5,916 nt of DNA. It comes from an uncultured Solirubrobacterales bacterium. GTDB taxonomy: Bacteria > Actinomycetota > Thermoleophilia > Solirubrobacterales > Solirubrobacteraceae. Shown here in pieces: positions 1 through 5,916 of this stretch (the stretch's first letter is position 1; the number at the start of each line of letters is the position of its first letter). The notes below the pieces were generated by a model that ran no database searches, was not told the origin of the DNA, and saw nothing but the letters and a program-made list of their open reading frames with translations. The DNA is taken from positions 1-5,916 of the forward strand of contig CALJKH010000046.1 of NCBI GenBank assembly GCA_937973575.1, given 5' to 3'. The translations under genes were made by a program, and so were the position numbers.

Positions 1-1203
1 GGGACGCTTTACACATTCCAGGTTCGCGCAGTCAACACAGTTGGAGCTGGCCCCTGGTCGGCGCTAACAGATCCGCCGCTCGCGCCAGTCAAGCCCGCTC
101 GTAAGAAGACGAAGCTGACAAAGGCCTCTGCAATCCGTGCAGTTTCGAGGAGCGTGGCTGGCCTTGCTCGCGCAGCTGGCTCGCTCCCGCCGGCCCAAGG
201 CCCTTCAGCTCAGGCCTCAGCGCGGGCCCATCAGGCCAAGCCAAAGAAGCCAGCTCCCCCTGCCGCGCCTACAGCGGTGACAGTCAGCCAGACTGTTTCG
301 GCCGGCACATTCCCTAACAACGGTGCCATCAAGGTCAGCTGGGTTGCTCCAAAGGTTGCTGGTACCACGCCAATTACTAGCTACCTAGTGACAGCTACTC
401 AGGTTGGCGAGACAGGGGTCAAGACCTGCACCTCTGCTGCAACCGTTTTCAACTGTGTCGTCGACGGCATGAAGAAGCTTCCCAACGAGTCCGTCTACGT
501 AACTGTGCAGGCGATCAACTCTGTTGGCAAGGGGGCTGCTGGAAAGGCTCCATCCAAGTTCAACTTCAATGTTGCATGTGTTGAGTACTCATCTCAGCCC
601 AAGTGCATCTTCACAATCAGGGTCAAGTCGATCCTTCGTATGACAGGCCGCAAGACTGAACCTGCCGACCAAGCAGGGCAGAAGTGGCGCGTTGTCTGCG
701 GTTACACGCCGACCGTGGCCTACACCACGATCAAGATCAAGAACCCAAGGTTCCCGGCTGATCCGACCGCATCACCAACTCTGACCCTCGGCGAGGCACT
801 GAACGGGATTTGCCGCATTGCGCTGATCCAAGTGACGCCTACCCTGACTGTTGCGCAGAAGGCTCTCGTCAAGAAGGGCTATGTCGCACTGGGCTTCAAG
901 GTTGTCGCGCTTCCTGCAAAGGGCTCACGCGAGCGTCCGATTGGCCTTCCTTACGCAATCGCCCGTGTTGAGAGCCCGAACGCATCACCGAAGAATGGTG
1001 GCCTCGGACCGGATGGACTTCCGTTCACTTTGAGCAACGGGAAGAAGCTGGATGGCCGCAAGCTGATGGCAGACGCGAACGGTGTCATCACATGGATTGG
1101 CGTTGTCAGCAAGGCCGGCTACTACCCAGTCAGCAGCTCTTGGCCTTTCTACAAGCCAGGTAAGACCTTCTTCACCTTCCCCAAGTCGAAGGCAAAGAAG
1201 TAG
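1..1203 (+). CDS. Fibronectin type III domain protein, C-terminal part (5' end outside window)
   Basis: The frame is open from base 1 to the TAG at 1201-1203, giving 400 visible codons; the true start is upstream. A GTG at 154 is an internal codon, because the codons before it already encode the end of an Fn3 domain (residues about 1-28, with the Y-x-F-x-V-R-A-V-N-x-x-G-x-G-x-W-S pattern of the last strands). A Lys/Ala/Pro-rich linker follows (about 30-88), then a second Fn3 domain (about 89-187) with the V-S-W core and the Y-V-T-V-Q-A-I-N-S-V-G-K-G signature. It carries the paired cysteines (143, 152) common in actinobacterial extracellular Fn3 domains. Residues about 190-400 are a region I do not recognise, with four more cysteines (193, 202, 233, 271) and a Lys-rich end. 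No LPXTG motif or C-terminal membrane segment is present. Fn3 repeats usually serve adhesion or act as spacers in secreted or envelope proteins; export is inferred, since any signal peptide lies outside the window. Function unknown. Confidence 0.85.
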   Translation, partial: GTLYTFQVRAVNTVGAGPWSALTDPPLAPVKPARKKTKLTKASAIRAVSRSVAGLARAAGSLPPAQGPSAQASARAHQAKPKKPAPPAAPTAVTVSQTVSAGTFPNNGAIKVSWVAPKVAGTTPITSYLVTATQVGETGVKTCTSAATVFNCVVDGMKKLPNESVYVTVQAINSVGKGAAGKAPSKFNFNVACVEYSSQPKCIFTIRVKSILRMTGRKTEPADQAGQKWRVVCGYTPTVAYTTIKIKNPRFPADPTASPTLTLGEALNGICRIALIQVTPTLTVAQKALVKKGYVALGFKVVALPAKGSRERPIGLPYAIARVESPNASPKNGGLGPDGLPFTLSNGKKLDGRKLMADANGVITWIGVVSKAGYYPVSSSWPFYKPGKTFFTFPKSKAKK

Positions 1204-1251
1204 TCCTCAAAGGTTGCCTCTGGCCGCCTGCTGCTCCGTTTCATCGGCTAC

Positions 1252-1256
1252 GGTGA
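1252..1256 (+). promoter_or_regulatory. Probable ribosome binding site of the PAC2 gene
   Basis: GGTGA lies 6 bases before the ATG at 1263, a normal Shine-Dalgarno spacing, and supports that start. The overlapping hexamer TACGGT (1249-1254) also fits the actinobacterial TANNNT -10 pattern, 8 bases before the ATG, but no -35 match lies at the right distance, so the RBS reading is preferred. The 59-base gap 1204-1262 shows no convincing terminator hairpin, so read-through from the upstream Fn3 gene is possible. Confidence 0.5.
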
Positions 1257-1262
1257 ACTGAC

Positions 1263-2141
1263 ATGGAAGCACTCCAATGGAACCATCGCCCCACTGGCCT
1301 TCGTGCGCCAGCGCTTGTCTGCGCATTTGAGGGTTGGAACGATGCTGGCGACGCAGCCAGCATGGCCGTCAAGTCGCTGATTGATTCCTTTGGAGCCAAT
1401 GAGTTCGCCCGCATCGACCTTGAGGGGTACCTCGACCTGCGCGAGACTCGCCCGGTGATTCGTCTTGTCGAGGGCGAACTTCGCTCGCTCGAGTGGCCAG
1501 CCACCAAGCTTTATGAGGTTTTTGCTCCTCGCGCCCCGCGTGATCTGATCGTCGTAACTGGGCCCGAGCCAGCAATGCAGTGGCGCGACTACTGCACCAC
1601 ACTGCTTGACCTCGCGGAGGCTCTTGGCTGCTCAATGGTGGTCACGCTTGGAGCATTCCTTGCCGACGTTCCCCATACTCGTCCGGTTCCGATTGGAGGG
1701 TCAGCAACTGATCCAGCGCTTTCAGAACGCCTCGGTTTGATTCCTTCGAACTACGAAGGTCCTGTTGGGATTACAAGCGCTCTGAACCATGCCTGCCTTA
1801 AGTCCGGGATGCCAGCTGTTGGCCTCTGGGCTGCGGTGCCGCACTACATCGCGGCAATGCCAAACCCGAAGGCTGCCCTTGCACTGGTGCGGCGGCTTGA
1901 GTCGCTGACCGGCGTGATCGTCGACGCTGAGGTTCTTGAAGCTGACGCAGTCGAGCAGGAGCGTCAGGTTGAGCGCGCAGTCCAGCACGACTCTGATCTG
2001 CGCGGCTTCGTCGAGCAGCTTGAAGAGGTTGCAGAGGAAGAGGAGACTGTGCCTGAGGAGGAGATCCCCTCCGGTGACTCAATCGAGCGCGATGTTCAGC
2101 GCTTCCTGCGCCAGCGCGACTCTGATTCGCCTGAGGATTAA
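1263..2141 (+). CDS. PAC2 (DUF75) family protein
   Basis: A complete 292-residue protein starting at ATG 1263 and ending with TAA. Family landmarks appear in order: A-F-E-G-W-N-D-A-G-D-A-A near residues 21-32, V-T-G-P-E-P-x-x-x-W-R near 98-108, T-L-G-A-F-L-A-D-V-P-H-T-R-P near 128-141, Y-E-G-P-V-G-I near 164-170, and G-L-W-A-A-V-P-H-Y at 187-195 followed by the N-P-K-A-A-L-A-L-V helix. The length is usual for actinobacterial members. Residues about 250-268 are strongly acidic (runs of Glu), followed by a short predicted helix ending in Asp/Glu residues. The family is named for the eukaryotic proteasome assembly chaperone 2, and archaeal members bind proteasome particles; the role of bacterial members is not settled. 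This protein lacks a C-terminal HbYX (hydrophobic-Tyr-any) proteasome-docking motif, ending S-P-E-D. It has no signal peptide or membrane segment, so it is probably cytosolic. It is convergent with the helicase/nuclease gene, 3 bases away. The family call is secure; the function is not. Confidence 0.93.
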   Translation: MEALQWNHRPTGLRAPALVCAFEGWNDAGDAASMAVKSLIDSFGANEFARIDLEGYLDLRETRPVIRLVEGELRSLEWPATKLYEVFAPRAPRDLIVVTGPEPAMQWRDYCTTLLDLAEALGCSMVVTLGAFLADVPHTRPVPIGGSATDPALSERLGLIPSNYEGPVGITSALNHACLKSGMPAVGLWAAVPHYIAAMPNPKAALALVRRLESLTGVIVDAEVLEADAVEQERQVERAVQHDSDLRGFVEQLEEVAEEEETVPEEEIPSGDSIERDVQRFLRQRDSDSPED

Positions 2142-2144
2142 GGC

Positions 2145-5100
2145 TTACCGCTCTGCTGCTGGGCAGGCAAGCCGCCAGTCACAGGTGGAGCAGGCCGAGT
2201 AGGACGGAGAGGGCTCGAACTCCTGGCTCAGGATCCCCTCAGCGACTTGATGGACGGTTGCTTCCATCTCGTCGCGGTTGACTCCGCCGGGCACTTCGAC
2301 TCGGTCGTCATCAAGGACATACCAGTAGGACCTCTTGACGGCGTCGAGTTCCCAAGCGTCGCTTGCGCCGATTGAGTAGATCGTCAGCTGAATATCGTCG
2401 CGAAGCTCGTCCACTGTCTTTGGGAACGAGGTCTTGTAGTCGATGAGCTCGTACTCGCCGTCCTCGCGCAGGTCAACGCGGTCGACGCGGCCACGGACGG
2501 TGTGTGGGCCGATCTTGAAGGCAAACCCTCGCTCAAGCCAGACAGTCTCAGCTTGGCGCTCCCCGTCACGCGCGTAATAGCGCACAAGAGCATCTCGAGC
2601 CTTCGTCTTCAGTTGGCGTTCACGCTCACCTTCACCAAGCCCTGACCTTCGCCAAGACCTGTCAAGCAGGTTAAGGAGGTCCTGCTGGCTGCCGCCTTCG
2701 CCGCGATGCCAACGCTCAAGTACCTGGTGGACGACGATCCCGAAGCGTTGGGCGATGGTTGGGTCCTGTGGGACACGCATCACGCGCGCAAACTTGTAGC
2801 GGAGCGGGCAGGTTCGGTAGGTCTCAAGGTCGCCGGCTGAGAGCGCAAGGCCTTGGCCGTGGCGCGGCAGGAAGGCCTGCAGAGACGGCTCACTGCGGGC
2901 TGAGAGGACACGGTCTCGGTCACGGGCCCCTGCGTCGGCGTCGGTAATCCAGTTGTCGAGTCGTGAGGCTTCCAATGCCTCCCGCTGACTCTCGGTTGCC
3001 ACTGCGCGAAGGCGCTCGTTAACTGATGCCAGCGACTCAGCAGCTGCGTGCCCTTCAGGGCGGCCAGCAAGTGCTGACAGCTTCAGTAGTTCGAGGAACC
3101 GCACGACAGCGTGGTCAACCTCATCGCCGGTGTCGAGCTTCAGCTCCAGCATGGAACTACCAGTTGCCTCAATTACCTCAAGCAGCTCGTCGCGCATGAT
3201 CCGGTAGGTCGCCTCGAGGGACTCTCCGGGCGAGAACAGCTCTGTCTCCCGTTCCTCCCACTCGCCCTCTGCTTCAAGGCGGAGGTCCTCTGCATAAGGG
3301 CTTGGGTGAAGTGAATCGCCGCGGGTTCCAGTTCTCGAGTGGCTAAAGACGACCCGAGTCGTTGCGCGCCCTACAGCTGCGCGCAGAAGCTGGCGGCTGA
3401 TCGTCTCCCCAAGCTTTTCGTTCGCAGCTGGGAGCTCCTCCGGAAGCAGTGGTTCTGGGAGCGGCTCAGCTGCCTGGCGGACCATTGTCCGAGTGCGGCC
3501 AGCGTCAAGCCCCGCGATGAAGATGTGGTCCCATTCACGGTCGCGAAGCGAGTCAAGCCCAACGATCTCAACAGCCGGGTAGTCACCCGGTGGCATCGCG
3601 ATCCCTGTCTCAGACCCGGGGAATCCGGAGCGAGCAATAGCCGTGATGTGCCTCGCGAAGTCACGGGCAGTGGCCTGTGGGTCACGTCGCACATGCGCTG
3701 CTGCGATCTCGCCGAACACTGCGAGTGCGCGCAGCCGCTCTGCTGCCTGCGGTGATGCTGAGTAGGCGAGTGATGCGCGCAGTCCAAGTCGCTCGATCAA
3801 CCTGTGGACGAACAGGTCGGGGCGGAGGACGTCGACAGCCTGGGTGGCGAGTCGGTGGAGCCTGAGGAACCCGAACAGCCTGTCACGAGCCTCTGGTGGG
3901 ACTTGTGGCGATTCGGTCGCAGCGCGAGCACCAGCGACAAGGTCAATCTTCCGCTTGCGCGCGATCTTTGAGCAGCTGGCAATGTCAGCAGCGCCAAGTC
4001 CGATCGGTGGGCGTGCAAGGGCTCGAGCGACCGCAGCTCCGTCAGCCGGGTCTACGAGAAGTCGCAGCCAAGCCAGGAGGTCGCGGATCTCGCCGCGCTG
4101 GAAGAAAGCCTGCCCAGAGTTGACTCGGTTTGGCATTGCTCGCTCTTCAAGGGCGACTTCAATCGCAGGAGCTTCACGTGTGGGGGACTCAACGACAACG
4201 GCAATCCTGTTAGCGGGGACGCCTTCCTTCAGCACGAGCCGCTCCACATCGGCGGCGATCGCCTGAGCTTGCGCCCGCTCGTTGGTCGCTTGCCAAAACT
4301 CGCGTTCGGTCGGAGCGCGGTGGATCGTCGTCAGCTCAACAACCTCTGGCTTGGGGTCAAGCGCAAGGAGTGATTCCGTGTGGCTGCTGAAGGCACCGCG
4401 AAGGCGGCGTGATCCCTCTGCCGGGTTTGTGATCACAGTCAGGCTGCCCTCGGTCAAGCCGAGGAGTTCCACCAGACGCCACGCTCCATTGTCAAAGTCT
4501 TCGACTCCGTCGGCAATGACCTGTTCCCAGTCAGCAGCAAGCTTCTCTCTCAATGCGGGGTTTCGCTCCAGCAGGCCAACTGCGTCACGGACTGCTGCTG
4601 GTGCTGACCGAGCGCCGCGCTCGGCCATCAGGCGGTCGTGAGCAAGCCAGACATGCGCGAATTCGAGCTCACGCTCGGCATCGGCAATTGAGTCGTGGCC
4701 ACTGTCAAGACCTTCAGCCCACTTAAGGAATGAAGGCGAGTCGACCATCTCCTCCTCGAGGCGGTCAATTCGTTCTACGAGCGTCCCAAGCAGGACCATC
4801 GGGTCACGGCCAAGGTCGTGGGCTTCCAAGGTGAGGCTGTCAATCGCATCGCCGAGCAGTGCAAGGCGGTCAGCTGCGCTCAGGACCGACACCTCCGGGT
4901 AGAGGCCAACTTCCATTCCGGCCCGGGCAAGGATCCTCACCGCAAGACCAGTCACGCCGTGGACTGAGAGCTCCTCCCACGGCAGCGCGAGCTTTTCCTC
5001 AAGGCGCGGGCGAAGCAGGTCTGCCTGCATGTCAGTCCGCGTCAGTACGAGGATCTTCTCTGGAGCTAAGCCTTTCGCCACGAGCGATGCGAATCGCTCA

Positions 5101-5213
5101 ACAAGCACGGTCGTACGCCCGCTTCCGGTCGGGCCGGTGACGATAAGTCGAGGACCCCGAAACTCGACAGCTTTTAGCTGCCCGTCGTCAAGATCATGGG
5201 CGATTGACTCCAC
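2145..5213 (-). CDS. AdnA/AddB-like subunit: degenerate UvrD-type helicase fused to RecB-family nuclease with Fe-S cysteines
   Basis: A 1022-residue protein from GTG 5213 to TAA 2145. The N-terminal half has the SF1 UvrD/Rep layout: Q-motif L-D-D-G-Q (8-12), Walker A G-P-T-G-S-G-R-T (27-34), motif Ia I-L-V-L-T-R-T (54-60), a motif II position at 232-240, motif III at 260-274 ending R-R-L-R-G-A, motif IV Arg299, F-F-Q-R-G-E-I-R-D-L-L (370-380), motif V near 549-560 and motif VI Arg616. Several catalytic residues are altered: Lys to Arg33 in Walker A, D-G-V-E-D where D-E-x-Q-D is expected, and no Thr-x-His-x-x-Lys-Gly in motif V. The C-terminal PD-(D/E)XK nuclease (about 790-1022) looks complete: His829, Asp911 in G-R-V-D-R-V-D, Asp925 and Lys927 in L-I-D-Y-K-T-S, and Q-L-T-I-Y (942-946). 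Cys802 plus C-x2-C-x5-C (1008, 1011, 1017) matches the 4Fe-4S set of AddB-type nucleases. Related proteins resect DNA double-strand breaks for recombination as heterodimers with an active motor subunit. GTG 5213 is the only ATG, GTG or TTG start between the antisense extension and Walker A. Size and architecture fit AdnA or AddB; the assignment to either is inference. Confidence 0.88.
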   Translation of the reverse strand: MESIAHDLDDGQLKAVEFRGPRLIVTGPTGSGRTTVLVERFASLVAKGLAPEKILVLTRTDMQADLLRPRLEEKLALPWEELSVHGVTGLAVRILARAGMEVGLYPEVSVLSAADRLALLGDAIDSLTLEAHDLGRDPMVLLGTLVERIDRLEEEMVDSPSFLKWAEGLDSGHDSIADAERELEFAHVWLAHDRLMAERGARSAPAAVRDAVGLLERNPALREKLAADWEQVIADGVEDFDNGAWRLVELLGLTEGSLTVITNPAEGSRRLRGAFSSHTESLLALDPKPEVVELTTIHRAPTEREFWQATNERAQAQAIAADVERLVLKEGVPANRIAVVVESPTREAPAIEVALEERAMPNRVNSGQAFFQRGEIRDLLAWLRLLVDPADGAAVARALARPPIGLGAADIASCSKIARKRKIDLVAGARAATESPQVPPEARDRLFGFLRLHRLATQAVDVLRPDLFVHRLIERLGLRASLAYSASPQAAERLRALAVFGEIAAAHVRRDPQATARDFARHITAIARSGFPGSETGIAMPPGDYPAVEIVGLDSLRDREWDHIFIAGLDAGRTRTMVRQAAEPLPEPLLPEELPAANEKLGETISRQLLRAAVGRATTRVVFSHSRTGTRGDSLHPSPYAEDLRLEAEGEWEERETELFSPGESLEATYRIMRDELLEVIEATGSSMLELKLDTGDEVDHAVVRFLELLKLSALAGRPEGHAAAESLASVNERLRAVATESQREALEASRLDNWITDADAGARDRDRVLSARSEPSLQAFLPRHGQGLALSAGDLETYRTCPLRYKFARVMRVPQDPTIAQRFGIVVHQVLERWHRGEGGSQQDLLNLLDRSWRRSGLGEGERERQLKTKARDALVRYYARDGERQAETVWLERGFAFKIGPHTVRGRVDRVDLREDGEYELIDYKTSFPKTVDELRDDIQLTIYSIGASDAWELDAVKRSYWYVLDDDRVEVPGGVNRDEMEATVHQVAEGILSQEFEPSPSYSACSTCDWRLACPAAER

Positions 5214-5220
5214 CTCTGGC

Positions 5221-5230
5221 AGGATAGGGA
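5221..5230 (+). promoter_or_regulatory. Probable ribosome binding site of the inositol-monophosphatase-family gene
   Basis: The purine-rich stretch AGGATAGGGA ends 4 bases before the ATG at 5235. An in-frame TAG at 5232-5234 directly precedes that ATG, so no earlier start is possible. The same bases, read on the other strand, hold the candidate -10 box of the divergent gene. If a Shine-Dalgarno is used here, this gene's promoter must lie inside the coding region of the minus-strand gene. TTGACT at 5204-5209 resembles a -35 box, but I found no good -10 partner for it. Confidence 0.5.
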
Positions 5231-5249
5231 TTAGATGCAGATAAGTGAA
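5221..5249 (-). promoter_or_regulatory. Candidate leaderless promoter of the helicase/nuclease gene
   Basis: On the minus strand TTCACT (5249-5244) and TATCCT (5226-5221) are separated by 17 bases. Four of six bases match the TTGACA consensus, and the second box fits the actinobacterial TANNNT -10. Only 7 bases then separate the -10 box from the GTG at 5213, so transcription would begin at or next to the start codon. No Shine-Dalgarno sequence precedes this GTG, which agrees with a leaderless transcript. The assignment rests on pattern matching only. Confidence 0.35.
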
Positions 5250-5916
5250 CCCGATTCCCGCCCCTGGCTTGAAGCCTGCCGCCGAATGGTGGAAGGGATT
5301 GAACGAATGCTTACGAGCCTTCCAACCACAGCTGACCGTGCTGTTGTCGTAGGCGATGGTGCTGGCGGCGACCGCACGCTCGTAATTGACGAGGCAGCGG
5401 AGCAGATTGTCTTCGACGAACTTCAGAAGCTCGCTGATTCGGGGCTTGCGTTTACAGCAATCGGTGAGGAACGCGGCAGCGTTTCTATGGGTGACGGCGA
5501 GCCAACCCTGCTTGTTGTGATTGACCCGATAGACGGCTCGCTTAACGCCAAGCGCGCTGGTGGCCCGTGCGCTCTCTCTGTAGCCGTGGCAAGCGGCCCA
5601 ACGATTGAGGATGTCTTCTTTGGCTTTGTCCACGACCTTCACTCCGGGGAGGAATGGGTTGCAGAGAGTGGTGGCGGTGCCACCTTGAATGGCAAGCACC
5701 TCGACCCTTCGATCCCTGCTCGGTTCCGGGATACGGGCCACTTGGAAGTGATCGGGATTGAATCCTCTGACCCGCGGCGTATTGCTCATGCGGCTGAGCC
5801 GTTGACAGATGCCACCTACCGGATCCGTGCGCTCGGGGCCATCGCAGTGACTCTCTGCCAGGTTGCGGCCGGTCGCTACGACGCAATGCTCTCGTTGAAG
5901 AAGTGCCGCGAGATCG
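5235..5916 (+). CDS. Inositol monophosphatase family protein (3' end outside window)
   Basis: Open from ATG 5235 to the window end, with 227 complete codons visible. Landmarks of the Mg2+-dependent, Li+-sensitive phosphatase superfamily (inositol monophosphatase, FBPase, CysQ) appear in order: G-D-R-T-L-V-I-D-E-A-A-E (45-56), the metal-binding G-E-E-R-G (77-81), D-P-I-D-G-S (97-102) with Asp97 and Asp100, and the R-A-L-G-A-I-A-V-T-L-C-Q-V-A-A-G-R-Y-D-A block (198-217). The third metal-binding motif (Asp-x-Ala-Ala) should begin right after the last visible residues K-C-R-E-I, so the cut is close to the active-site Asp. The second motif reads DGS rather than the usual DGT, followed by L-N-A-K-R, somewhat unlike classical inositol monophosphatases; the substrate cannot be named and may be a sugar phosphate. 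No signal peptide is seen, so it is probably cytosolic. The start is fixed by the preceding in-frame TAG. It is divergent from the helicase/nuclease gene with 21 bases between start codons. Confidence 0.9.
   Translation, partial: MQISEPDSRPWLEACRRMVEGIERMLTSLPTTADRAVVVGDGAGGDRTLVIDEAAEQIVFDELQKLADSGLAFTAIGEERGSVSMGDGEPTLLVVIDPIDGSLNAKRAGGPCALSVAVASGPTIEDVFFGFVHDLHSGEEWVAESGGGATLNGKHLDPSIPARFRDTGHLEVIGIESSDPRRIAHAAEPLTDATYRIRALGAIAVTLCQVAAGRYDAMLSLKKCREI

Noticed and set aside
154..156. GTG at 154 as the start of the Fn3 protein
   Set aside because: The same frame is open back to base 1 and encodes the last strands of another Fn3 domain, so the GTG is internal.
1204..1262. Possible terminator or promoter between the Fn3 and PAC2 genes
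   Set aside because: I found no stem with a U tract and no paired -35/-10 boxes; only a plausible ribosome binding site is supported.
1798..2082. Minus-strand open frame opposite the PAC2 gene
   Set aside because: The Gln/Arg/Ala-rich translation has no domain and the opposite strand carries a well-supported gene.
3339..3787. Overlapping open frames on both strands inside the helicase/nuclease gene
   Set aside because: The translations are low-complexity, Arg/Ser/Cys-rich and resemble no family; they are shadows of the biased codon use of the real gene.
2145..5213. Pseudogene status because of the damaged helicase motifs
   Set aside because: The frame is intact over 1022 codons, the length is normal for the family, and all nuclease and Fe-S residues are kept, which argues for a functional non-motor subunit.
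5214..5789. N-terminal extension of the helicase/nuclease to an ATG at 5789
   Set aside because: It is antisense to a clear inositol-monophosphatase-family gene and shows no recognisable domain; the helicase Q-motif and Walker A begin right after GTG 5213.
5542..5886. Minus-strand open frame opposite the phosphatase gene
   Set aside because: The composition is that of an antisense shadow; the plus strand holds the conserved phosphatase motifs.
1..5916. Mobile element, CRISPR array, tRNA or defence island
   Set aside because: No direct repeat array, terminal inverted repeat, transposase or integrase motif, or tRNA-like cloverleaf was seen; base composition looks even across the window.

Overview
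The window is a compact, moderately GC-rich stretch of bacterial chromosome. Its gene families point to Actinomycetota: a PAC2 (DUF75) protein, a large RecB-type motor-nuclease of AdnA/AddB size, a divergent inositol-monophosphatase-family gene and an Fn3-repeat surface protein. A deep-branching lineage such as Thermoleophilia would fit, but that placement is inference from gene content, since no marker gene is present. I see no rRNA, tRNA, CRISPR array, insertion sequence or phage gene.

Layout, left to right. Positions 1-1203 (+) are the C-terminal 400 codons of a probably secreted fibronectin type III protein whose start lies outside the window. A 59-base gap leads to 1263-2141 (+), a complete PAC2-family protein with a very acidic C-terminal segment. 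Three bases further on, and convergent with it, ends the largest gene, 2145-5213 (-). This is a 1022-residue UvrD/RecB-like protein with a degenerate SF1 helicase module and an apparently intact C-terminal PD-(D/E)XK nuclease plus a four-cysteine iron-sulfur signature. Its reading frame stays open 192 codons further upstream, but that extension is antisense to the last gene and is not real coding sequence. The last gene, 5235-5916 (+), is an inositol-monophosphatase-family enzyme cut off by the window end just before its expected third metal-binding motif.

The two rightmost genes are divergent, with only 21 bases between their proposed start codons. The helicase/nuclease promoter and the phosphatase ribosome binding site therefore have to share or overlap sequence. 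A candidate leaderless promoter for the minus-strand gene lies exactly there.

The genes do not form an obvious single pathway: surface protein, PAC2 protein of unknown client, double-strand-break end-processing subunit, and phosphatase. The most interesting object is the motor-nuclease, whose ATPase motifs (Walker A Lys to Arg, eroded motifs II, III, V and VI) suggest a non-motor subunit that keeps the nuclease and iron-sulfur parts. Its expected active motor partner is not next to it in this window. The rest looks like ordinary chromosomal background.
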